The translations under genes were made by a program, and so were the position numbers. The notes below the pieces were generated by a model that was given only the letters and a program-made list of their open reading frames with translations, searched no databases and had not been told where the DNA came from. Source: Parelaphostrongylus tenuis (taxonomy: Eukaryota > Nematoda > Chromadorea > Rhabditida > Metastrongylidae). Taken from it: DNA of 64,000 nucleotides. Position 1 is the stretch's first letter. The number at the start of each line of letters is the position of its first letter. The DNA lies in contig JAHQIW010001246.1 of the NCBI GenBank assembly GCA_019055375.1, forward strand, positions 1 through 64,000, in the 5' to 3' direction. Shown here one piece after another: positions 54,690 to 64,000 of this stretch.

Positions 54690-55030
54690 TGCCACACCGG
54701 AAAACCCCGGAGCGGCACTTCAAAAATTTAGGTCTGTGGCGCGACCACAAGTGGAGGGTCAGACACCCTCAGTACCTTTTAATAGCGAGATGATGCAGCG
54801 TATCTCGCGCTGGCGAATCGTTTCTCTCTCTCTCTCTGTCAGAGAGAAACGACGCGTCGGACCACTCGGTGCGTTGATTTCGGCATCCTCATCATTGATG
54901 CTGCGCGATATTTCCTTCAACAGATGGTGCATTTCGATATCTGATGGGTATATGTACAAGTGCTGCTCTAATATATTGACTATGTCAATGTATTAGTATA
55001 TTGAATCAAATTTATACATAACACATAATA
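54690..55030 (+). repeat. Family D copy, long form
   Basis: GCCACACCGGAAAACCCCGG start, CTTCAAAAATTTAGGTCTG, a CT-rich expansion at 54824-54840, CGATATCTGATGGGTATATG and a TTGAATCAAATTTATACATA end. Pairs with 42690-43060. Confidence 0.75.
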
Positions 55031-55269
55031 GATATAATGTTTTCAGATGAGAGCTGGTTGTGAGAAAGCAAATCCTGGCCATATAAGAAGTCGTCTTTGA
55101 TCACCCTCTGTTATTTATCAACAACGGACTCGTATGAGTCGTGCTTAAATGCTATGAAAGCATGGAGATTGTTGTTACATGAACTGTAAATTGCAGTAGG
55201 TAAAAGAATTACTCTTAGATACAGCGTTTCCAAAGTAATTTGACAATGTACTTTTGAGCTTTTTATGAG

Positions 55270-55500
55270 GTCTTTTATAGGCACTTATACGGTGTGATAT
55301 ACGTGTTTCGGTCTTCCATCCTCGTCAGTTGCACAGTGCCTTTCGTTTGAGCCAATCCCTTTTGGGGAGACCCCTCATTTAGAAGAATTCTCGACGAACA
55401 TCTTACACTTCCGCGAGTAAAGTGAGAATTCACTTCACACGCGGCAGAGATAACATATCTCTGCATGTCCAATGACATGTTCACCGGACATTGCAGTGCT
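55270..55500 (+). repeat. Family A copy (duplication copy 2)
   Basis: GGCACTTATACGGTGTGATA, CGTGTTTCGGTCTTCCATCC, TCGTCAGTTGCACAGTGCC, GCATGTCCAATGACATGTTC. Pairs with 43310-43560. Confidence 0.65.
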
Positions 55501-56477
55501 TGAAAATCGATTGCTCAAAGCTGGTTTTTTGTTGATATCTTAATATTCACCTTTTTTTGAGGCTTCCCTCATAACAGTATAAGTGCCCGTAAAAGGCGTA
55601 TTGAATTTTCAAAAGAAAAAAAATCCATAGTCACAGCATATTGTTTCGAGAAGTGTCTGGAAAAAAATAGTCGAATATGAAGGATTCCATAGTAGTCAAA
55701 GCCTGCAAGTGCACATTTTGTGTGTCTTGAATTGGTGTTCTATAGGTTTTCACGATGTGTTTTTTCTCGACAGTATCGGTCCCAGCATTAGCGGATGAGA
55801 GATATCGCTTTCATAGAACTTAACAATAGAAATTTACATAAGAGAGTTGATATGACGGCGCAAACTCTCATATTCAACAAAATTTGCATAAAAAGATACA
55901 CACTCATAAGCATCATTTTTCAATCCACCCAATTTGTTCTCTGCTTTGTTTTCACGGGAACACCAAGTTTTTCCCTATAGCGTAGAAAATAAACGCCGTG
56001 TTGTACTCTTCAAAACATATTTGCTATGTGATTAGGGCTCACATTCACCCTTTAGTTTCCTGATGACGTGTCTATTTATCTTCAAAATATCCTATCTTTA
56101 CTATTTCTGACCTGTATTCAAGGAAAAGAATGCCGTACGCTAGTAGTCCTACCATAGTCACGATGAGGATATTGCTCAACTGAACAAATGGCGGCCCTTT
56201 TTTTTGAATGCCAACCTAGTGCTTCAAAACATGGCCCTAACTGTTACAACACGTTCTCTGCAGGCCTACACATAACCAGCTGAACGTGGGCACGCAAATT
56301 CTTATTTATATGATATGCTTTCAAAGTGCGAAGTCAACCGATATTATTGAAATTTCAAACTTAGGTATGAATGAAGAGTAACATCTGCAAAAGCTCAAAA
56401 ACTACTGCAGTACGACAACACTCGACCACGCGCCGTATAGTCAAACTCACGCTGAGCAATCCCAGAGAGATGCGCTA

Positions 56478-56727
56478 TGCATTCGTCTTCAATTTCTAAC
56501 TTCGTTTGAGGTGGCTGAATGCATATATGGCCTTTATAATGATCGCGTTAGCCTCACTGTATCGCATCAGTGCTGATATCTTTCCAGCGAGGCCTGAGAT
56601 CAGTCTGGTACCATTTTCCCTCACCGCCGAAGTAAATGGTCTGGCGAACTAAGAGCGCGATATCGAACCATCGACCTTATGGGCGACGCAGAACATCTCC
56701 AGCCACTGCGCCACATGTGCTTTTAGT
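56478..56727 (-). repeat. SINE family C copy (duplication copy 2)
   Basis: Minus-strand head GTGGCGCAGTGGCTGGAGAT, B-box CGATGGTTCGATATCGCGC, body end TTCGTTTGAGGTGGCTGAATG. Pairs with 45225-45470. Confidence 0.65.
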
Positions 56728-56929
56728 TGTACAATTAAGATCGTAAAATGTGGAATAGATTTCGCATAAACACCTCCCTCATCCGCAATCACATCGAAAC
56801 CCACGAACCGACTACGACTTGTCCAGGTGTGATAACTACTAGTTTTTGAGATAGCCAAGAAATGACGGCTTTTGAGGACCACCTATACAGCTCGTTGCTT
56901 CGGGACTTAGACAATCTTCCCAGAATCGG

Positions 56930-57145
56930 CGCCACAAACATCGGGACGCGTGGGGTTCCACTTTTGATACTGGGTTATAACCGACTTCATCGCCATCGAC
57001 CATCAGCGGATGCGACGACGAGACGTGTCGAGCGCGGGTAGGCAAGTTTTCTCTCTCTTGGCCAGACGAAGCAAGGCTGCAACTCTTGGAAGCAGGCAGG
57101 CGGTCGATTTCGACGCCGCTGGTCATCACTGATGCTTGGTAGTCT
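56930..57145 (+). repeat. Family D copy, 5' shortened
   Basis: CTTTTGATACTGGGTTATAAC, then GCGCGGGTAGGCAAG and TCGACGCCGCTGGTCATCAC. Pairs with 45716-45960. Confidence 0.55.
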
Positions 57146-57364
57146 CTCCATAAATAGTGGAATTTGATCTCTAATACTTTACGTATGTGTGTGCAGCTCC
57201 TTTAATATTCTAAATATATTTAATAATATTCTAATTTGACTTGAATATGCATGCAACATATCATATTTAAGCATTGGATAATCGACTAGCATTCCTTTCA
57301 TTTGATCGCATTTAGCTGTGATATGATGTTATTGACATGCGCAGTAATGTAGAGTGATGTGAAG

Positions 57365-57470
57365 AACTTTTGTGCCTAGCGGGACTCCAACTTTCATCTC
57401 ACTCTATCCAGGAGCGCGATCTTCCCCTTTTACATTGCTGCACTACTGGCGTCCGTTTTTCAGCACTCTT
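57365..57470 (-). repeat. tRNA-like SINE head (duplication copy 2)
   Basis: TAGCGGGACTCCAACTTTCATC then TTGCTGCACTACTGGCGTCC on the plus strand, the degraded partner of 46186-46280. Confidence 0.4.
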
Positions 57471-57959
57471 TTTACGCTATAACGCATCCATCTGTATTCA
57501 ACTATCATATTCTCAAATGAGAAGTGTTTGAAAAAAAAACAATCTCCGGCCAACAAAGATGTAGTCTTTGATCGTGCTTTCATCACCAACGAGGATTCGT
57601 ATGAGTCGTGTTGAAGTGCTATCATAGCATAGCGATGTTGGCCTGTACAAACCGTTGATTGCTATCATTAAACAAGGTTTTCTCACCTGATGCGGTCCTT
57701 AAAGTAGCAAAAAACTGGGAAAACAGGTGTTTCGAGAGTCTTGAAATAGTGCTTTATAGGTTTCCAGAAGGCACTTGTTCTGAACAATATCGGCGACTCC
57801 ATTAACGGTGGGAAATCATCGCTTTGACTGTGTGACACTGTTATTTCTATGTCAGGGAATTGATTCCACGGTATGAAGTTTCACATACAAGACATTTGAT
57901 CATTAAATAAAATGAGCATTCATGCACACATATTTTTCAATGCACCTATATCTATCCTC

Positions 57960-58035
57960 GGAGGAGTTGGCTGTGGCCGAGTGGTTGTGATGCTTATCGC
58001 GGCGTAGGGCTGATCCCCCTTTCAGCGCCCCCGGC
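57960..58035 (+). repeat. tRNA-Ser/Leu-like SINE head
   Basis: GTTGGCTGTGGCCGAGTGGTTG then TGATGCTTATCGCGGCG and GGGCTGATCCCCC. Same family as 10010 and 38850, opposite strand. Inserted only in duplication copy 2. Confidence 0.55.
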
Positions 58036-58489
58036 AGTCAACATCTACTCATATGGAACGCCACTGTGAAATTATCCTCCGAGATTGCAAGGAACTTGCT
58101 CAACAAGTACTCTATACGTTCAAGACGAAAACAAAAACCAAATTGAATGTTAGAGGTAGAAGGATCCACACATTAAAAAAAAAACTGTGAGACGGATCAA
58201 CAAAGTGTCAGGTGCCATGGTTGCTTCCGGGCATCTACCAGTCACAGTTTTAGACTCATGCATGCGCTTGAACTGAAGTAATTTTCTAACTTTCTCTTCG
58301 CATGTCGATTGCACAAATAATTTTACCCGAGAAGCTTTGTTACATTGTTGACCGAGACGTGCAAATCCTAGTAGTTGCCGGCTGAAGAATTGGTGGTCAT
58401 GCTCCGTTTACTCACGATTGCAGTCGAAAACCACTGTTTCCACAGGACCCAGCCACTGCCATTGCCGTACGGCATGCAATGCTCGTTGC

Positions 58490-58690
58490 CACACCAAAGA
58501 ATCCTAATCGGCATCCATGACGTAGAGAAACTTCAGAGCACAACCACTAGTGGGAAGCCAGACTTTGCAGTGCTGACGTTTCGCAGAGAACGGACGCTCT
58601 CCAACACCTCCCGGTAAGCAAGCGTATCGCAGGAGCTCTGACAAGTAATTCCTCCTCGTCAGATAAAACGAGATCGCAGCGAGTATCACG
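58490..58690 (+). repeat. Family D copy, diverged
   Basis: GCCACACCAAAGAATCCTAA, GCACAACCACTAGTGGGAAG and AAGCGTATCGCAGGAGCTC correspond to the family D blocks. Confidence 0.5.
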
Positions 58691-60499
58691 ACATGACGTG
58701 GTTGGTTTTCAAAGCTTTTGATGCGATAGCCACCCTCAAGAGGAGCGTAGAGATTTGAGGTGACTACCTCACCGTTTTCAAAACCATATCGACTTGCTTC
58801 TCCATTCAGCACTTATATTGCAGGTATAGGTGCAAAAAAGCGCACGTGGTAGGCGTATTCACCTTTTCGTTATTTGTGAAGCTCACTAAACCTAAGATTT
58901 GATCGCTTTCACCAGTTGTGTGACAACTCTACAGCGTAGACAGGAGAGCCCAATGTTCTGAAAGTTGAGGTTGTATTTTTCTGGTTGAGCTATTTTGGTT
59001 CCCTAAAGCCCCAAAGTCGCCCAAGCAACGCCTCCTGTCGTTACACGACAGACAGTAGGCGGATTTTGTGGATCAGAGCGATGTGTGTTCCTTCGTGAGC
59101 AGTTCATATCAAGACGGTAGTAAACCTGATAGTGATTCACTGATAGCTGCTCTTCTGAATGTAACTGTCAACACCTGAGCAATAATCCGGTCATTCATAG
59201 CGGGACTAGAAGAAACCACTGGGGACGACGAAAAAGGTTTATATGTGTTATCGAACAAAGAATTCGATGCGTTTCGTAGCAGATAAGAGGTTCTAATTAA
59301 TGGAATTCCAAGCCAGGATGGCAGCATGAATTTCACGAGGCATATTTGGACAAAACAAAACCTTGGTGGCCGTCCAAGACGGTAGTTTTCGTGAGATTCA
59401 ACGCTAATCGAGTTCGTTACGATGGTTGCGATCTTACTGGATAGAAGCTGAGCCACCCAAGCCTCGCACAACTACGGCGCTCAGAGCTCGGTGCGACAGA
59501 GATTTTGGCGAACGCCATCGGACACATCACCTAACAGCGCCTACTATATGAGCGCTAACTCTGCCGCGTCGTATCCCAAGCATGTTTGTAAGGACTATAT
59601 AACATGTGCAATTTGTGCTGCTTGATATAGGGCTCTGTCAAGTGAGAATGAGAAAACTGTCAAGTGAGAATGGTCTCATATCAAAGCGATTAAGCGATTC
59701 ATGTCTTATATATCCATTCTCTGAAGGCAAGAATATAATATGTTTGTGGTAAACTCCGTGAGAAATAACGAATGAAGTAGTGTGCGGATCGACAACGGAA
59801 CCAGGCCAGTGAAGCATGGGAGAAAGCTTTGACTTTGAAGAAGCTGACTTAGGTAAATCATCGCGTTTCCAAAGTCCGATGGTTTTTGCAGTTTATTTAG
59901 TGTATTTTTATAATTTCTTCCATTTTTCCCTCTTTCTCTAAGAAGTCTTCCTATAGTTTTGTGCCTCAACGTCTTTGTTCCCTTCTCGTAGAGCTTTTTT
60001 TTAACCCTAATCCTTTCACAGCCCTCCTCCGCACAGTTGGTGGCGGTAGGAAGTGTTCCTCAGCAACACACAAATTGGGACTGATTTCCACAGTAGTACT
60101 GATCACGAATCACTGCTATATTGATTGGAATTTGGCACAACCTGGCTAATGCTGGGTAGCTTGGATTCAAAAGATACTTTTTGAGACTGCATACAATTCT
60201 TTCCTAGCCAGAAATCTACCAATCAATTGATTCTTTGCTATCTATGAAGACTAGTTTTCTGCTATGTATCATCCCTATTGGAAAATGAAAAAAAATTCGA
60301 AGGGCAAACGTCACGAAGTTGACAATTGATGAAGGTTGTTCTCACATTGCTATGTCATCATATAACCTGTCTTCAGAATTACTGCGGTAGAGAAATAGTT
60401 GTAGATGCCTCCGATCCGCCAATAATGCACCAATTTAACTTAGGTGATTGAGCAACGAAGCTCGGAGGACTTAGATTAGTCAAAATTCGCATCTCTCAA
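58691..60499. other. Gene-less, unassigned part of copy 2
   Basis: The minus-strand frame 59109-59471 (120 codons) has no recognisable motif, signal peptide or splice support. Nothing else could be assigned. Confidence 0.35.
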
Positions 60500-60860
60500 A
60501 GATCCATCGACGCTGAGAGCTTTATGCTTTTAATTTTTTGCTCTATGTGTGCGTTGTTTCAACTCCACTCCACTGCAAACTATGTCCAATATTATAAAGT
60601 AAAATTTGCATACTAAGCATACTTCGCCGTTGCGAGAAGATTGGATGTTACTAGAAAGAGTTTTACAATCACATTTTCATTTAAATGAATACCCGTGGCC
60701 ATCAAAAATTTCTTCTTTTAGATGGCTGCTTACCTGGGAAGATTAGGCATATTAGTCATCTTTGTCCGCTTTTTCTCGAAGAATTTGCAAACGTGTAACT
60801 TAAAAACCCATTTTGTGCATTTTCTTCACCCGTATTTTTCAGATAGTTCCTTGATGTCAT

Positions 60861-61163
60861 AAAATTATGTGCTGAAAACATTGATTCAGCAGTCAGTAGC
60901 TTGATTAATCATCACTAATTAGAAACAATTTGCCCTGAAAAATTAGTACCTTCAAAAAGTAGCAAATTGTAACAACTCCATTGCATTATCCAGGATATTA
61001 GCGATATAATACATTCATCAGTATACATTAATGACACAAAATAATATTGACAGTAACTGAATAAATGAGATCAACAAAAGTTAAGTCTAGAACGGTACAG
61101 CCTTCATGAACAGAATTGTAACAATCTAAACAAAAATGCATTCGAATTGAAGATCGCTAGCAT
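60861..61163. other. Gene-less AT-rich spacer
   Basis: No recognised content. Confidence 0.4.
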
Positions 61164-62690
61164 TTAGTTTTTTAGTATAATTTCAGCATATGCGGAGCTA
61201 AAAATAGCGGCCATCTTTCTGCATAACTCAACACAACGCTTACAAGGTTGCAATGGCATCATTTCGAAGATGTGCTCAGTTATCGGCGAGGAAGGAGTGT
61301 CTCCTAAATACCTGGTGTAGATCGCCTCCTTGGACGCGTCGAACTGCATTTTTTCTACGCTTTTGCAAAACATTCTATAGGCATTCAATATGCATGTATG
61401 CATGAAGCAGTGGAAGAGTACACGCACGAGCCTAAAGTATAGGTTTACAGATTGTAAGCTAAAAGCAACAAAATGCATGTAGAAATCCTACTTAGGAATG
61501 GAGAGATGGTAGCCGTCTGATAGGAAGAATCCACCATTTCCTTCTTCTTGTCATGGCCCTCGATAGCTTGGAACTTATCCGTCGCACTTGAGGCGGAGCC
61601 GTGAGGTGTCGAGATCATTCTCACTTATCTCCTGTCCATCCATCTAGCACTATCAACCCCCCCCCCCCCCCTCCTGGTTTGCATGGCTCTCTACTTGTTC
61701 TTGCACTGTCTCCTCTTCATAGCGTCGTTTGGCATACGTCTCCTGTTCTTTCAGCTTGTTCCGATGAGATGTGTGCCCTCCTGTGATTTAGTAGATTCTC
61801 CATTCACCACATCACATCACTATCCGTAAGAAGGCCCGTCCGGTCTGGGATTTGGGCATTACCTGCAAAAATTTTCGTCTGGTTGGTATAGCCTCCTTCG
61901 CCAGAAACTTTTTTACTCCACAACTGTTTCTTTTGCAAAGAGCGTACTAGTGCAACCTTGTTTTTCCTCTGTATTGTATCATCAATTGCATCATGTATCT
62001 CGACTCATTAATACACACATCTTTTCCCTGCCTGTACACAGTTTTGCAAGTGTAATTTACAAGCTCCACTAATACCTTTATTTTGTAAATCATGTCCTTT
62101 GCCTTGTACCCTCTATTGCCTGCTACATGCAGGTGGGTCACAATGTCAAAAATCGTTGCATGGACATGACATGTGACGGCCATTGACACTCCCACAAGGC
62201 CCTGACGAGCGCTCCAGTAATCGTTCAGACGTGGCAGTCGGACAGCAGACATCTTGAAGCAGAAGTCAAAGGATCTACTCATTTCGTCTACCGCTGTATC
62301 TCTCCAACACTTTTTTCTGGTTGCCATTGACATTTGTCTGCTCCACATTCGATTCCCAAACGCTATCATGAAGACTTTACAAGATCCACGAACCCGGCAT
62401 GAGGAAATGCTTTGCTCTGAATACCACCGAGACGCTCATTGAGAATGGGGCGTAGTCGTGACCACGTACTCGCCCAACCACCCACTGCGCTGGTGTCAGC
62501 CGTTGTGCCTCTGCTTCATCGCGTGAGTCGCTTTCCTGAGAGTTACCGGCTGCCACTCGGATCTCCATCATGGCCACCTTTTCCTTTGGCATATGAAAGC
62601 AGGATCGATGGATTTATTGTCTCTCTTGTTCATCCTTCCATAATTCGACGTGGCTATTCCGTCGGTGATACATTGAAGAACACCTAGAAC
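61164..62690 (-). mobile_element. piggyBac-like transposase remnant
   Basis: Minus-strand order: an acidic N-terminal region (NSQESDSRDEAEAQ, 62377-62592), then RLPRLNDYWS, THLHVAGNRGYKAKDMIYKI and INESRYMMQLMIQYRGKTRL (61947-62369), and a C-terminal part VLFHCFMHTCILNAYRMFCK (61164-61478). The L-x-DYWS, LH-A-N and (D/N)E...Y-R-G-K-T/R blocks match the DDE_Tnp_1_7 domain. The usual catalytic Asp of the IDE motif appears as Asn. At least three frames are used, so it is inactive. Such enzymes move elements at TTAA sites; no intact termini were seen. Confidence 0.65.
61657..61671. repeat. Poly-C tract (about 15 C)
   Basis: A homopolymer run interrupting the piggyBac remnant; length is uncertain in any assembly. 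Confidence 0.85.
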
Positions 62691-63629
62691 GAAGATAATA
62701 AGATCAGAACACATAAGGAAGCTTCTCCAGTTATAATCAAAACATCAGTTTGACTCCTCAAGCGTTGTCTTCCATACGTTTTTATGATGGAAGACAGCAA
62801 TATCAGTCTTTTTGTAATAAGATATTCAAGGACAACGTCAACTACTGTTCAATCTGCTTGCTGCTTGCTACCTACAAAGTTTTCGCTTAAATATTGTTCG
62901 GCAGGATTGGCAAAACACCAAAAGAAGAACGGCCATTCGACGAAGCAAGGTTTTGAAAGTTTTCAGTACTATAAATCATGCAACTAGAATATTCATTGAA
63001 GTCTTGCCATAGTTTAAGAAAGACATTTGTTTCACTTCCATCATTTGAGGAAATCTTCGACTCATTTAGAACACAAGCAGTTACAAATGCTATAAACATG
63101 CAGGACGTTCCCATCGGTCAGATTCTGTGTGAGCTATATAAACTTTCAGAATATCACCGCTCTACAGCAGTATGGTCATCGACGTAGAGGGGCTCGGAAA
63201 AGTATAGAATCGTGAAAATAATTTCAATTGACTCTTCAAGACATCACGCCAACATCAGAATGGTACAACATGCAAGCCTTTTATCAACAGTGAAAAATTA
63301 CATTATCTCCGCTGTTGTGGTGAGGCTGTTTTTGTAACATCAAACACTGATGAGACTGTACTTTGAACACATATATATGGAGAGGTTGGTGTTGATGTTG
63401 AAACAGAAATGATGTTAATGAGGAACGAATTGGTTTCGAATGCAAATTTAAGCTGTTAAAGTTGATTACGTTATCGCCTGATCAGACAAAATAAGGGAAA
63501 CAAGTTCCATGGGCAGTTTATGTGATATAATATTCTACGAAAGCTTTATATTTCACCGCTCTAGTAGCACTGTTATGATAGTTGTAATTATATGTCTCAG
63601 AAATAATGAGTGATATGCACAGTATTCGA
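62691..63629. other. Gene-less stretch with one protein-like ORF
   Basis: The plus-strand frame 62978-63187 (69 codons, including SLPSFEEIFDSFRTQAVTNA and PIGQILCELYKLSEYH) looks protein-like, but an opposing frame overlaps it and no splice or family evidence supports it. Confidence 0.25.
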
Positions 63630-63705
63630 TTCCCACGCGGGAGCTGAACCCGTGTTTCACTCGTGCCGATCATGCGTGATACCTCGTTAACAATCGAGAC
63701 CACCC
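63630..63705 (-). repeat. tRNA-like SINE head
   Basis: The plus strand reads CACGCGGGAGCTGAACCCGTG, a reversed T-arm, then a degraded A-box region (CTCGTTAACAATCGAGACC). No full cloverleaf. Confidence 0.4.
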
Positions 63706-64000
63706 TTTCAATATCACTTTTTCTTCGATATGAGGCATTCTTTCTTCCTCTACTACGTTTCAAATGCATGTTTTTTTTTTGAAAAAAGCTTTCATCATTC
63801 ACTTACAGACTCAACTAGCTTCCTCAAAACTGCAGACATGCAGATGTGAACGTCCAAAATACTTCGGAGAGCACTGGTCTCCCACTCATCATTTTGAGGT
63901 CTTCCATGAGACATTCTGTAGCTCCATAAAAAGATTATCGATTTGCAAGATTCAAAAGTTATTCATTTCAATATCTGCTAATCGATTCCCATAGCGACTG
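63706..64000. other. Window end, no recognised content
   Basis: Overlapping frames on both strands without motifs. Confidence 0.4.

Larger units (their letters stand above)
54560..60860. repeat. Old segmental duplication, copy 2
   Basis: Collinear partner of 41560-47460. Blocks 54560-57640, 58090-58440 and 60500-60860 match. 57640-58090 (with a serine-type SINE) and 58440-60500 have no counterpart in copy 1. Lacks the palindromic SINE, preserving its empty site at about 55825. Confidence 0.7.

Noticed and set aside
59109..59471. 120-codon minus-strand ORF as a gene
   Set aside because: No recognisable domain, start context or splice support; the region is an unassigned part of a duplicated repeat block.
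62978..63187. 69-codon ORF as a gene
   Set aside because: Protein-like wording in places, but an opposing ORF overlaps and nothing else supports it; kept only as a remark.

Overview
The window looks like nuclear DNA from a clade V (strongylid, hookworm-like) nematode. It is AT-rich, has short exons with U-rich 3' splice sites (TTTCAG, TTTTTAG) and candidate spliced-leader acceptors directly upstream of start codons. It carries a nematode secreted-protein family, a serpentine-receptor (srx-like) exon, and remnants of non-LTR, mariner/Tc1 and piggyBac elements. No prokaryotic operons, CRISPR arrays or rRNA operons are visible. Only a small part of the sequence is host coding sequence; most is repeats.

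Host genes. (1) Fumarylacetoacetase (FAH), minus strand, 25914-34352: ten exons with consistent splice phases. The N-terminal exon was not found. Exons 6 and 7 each lack one base and exon 6 has an amber codon where tryptophan is expected. (2) A nematode secreted-protein gene, minus strand, 15106-17369 (alternative start 17414), in five exons. Exon 3 has one extra base and an amber codon; exon 4 lacks one base. (3) A candidate small intact three-exon gene, plus strand, 29222-29677, lies inside a FAH intron and has a canonical trans-splice site. (4) Single exons or fragments: an srx-type receptor exon (5871-6030), a 7TM-like fragment (37482-37682), unassigned exons at 9444-9588 and 14095-14328, and a doubtful GH18-like fragment (48875-49021).

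Mobile elements. A non-LTR (RTE-like) reverse transcriptase family is present as one long broken copy (21780-23996, minus) and four fragments. Two internally deleted mariner-like elements lie in opposite orientation (18780-19352 and 32265-32828). There is a Tc1/mariner-type remnant (24487-25390) and a piggyBac-like remnant (61164-62690). Several tRNA-headed SINE families are present, including an inverted dimer with 292-bp arms that I could not distinguish by eye, flanked by a 13-bp target-site duplication (43875-44554).

Large-scale layout. From 41 to 61 kb the DNA is an old, diverged duplication: about 41.56-47.46 kb corresponds in order to about 54.56-60.86 kb. A second duplicated block joins 26.37-27.71 kb (in the last FAH intron) to 51.86-53.15 kb. 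I saw no defence or biosynthetic system. The most informative signals are the shared pattern of one-base lesions in otherwise conserved genes, the nested gene, and the palindromic insertion whose empty site is preserved in the duplicate. All calls were made by eye from the sequence; no database search was run.
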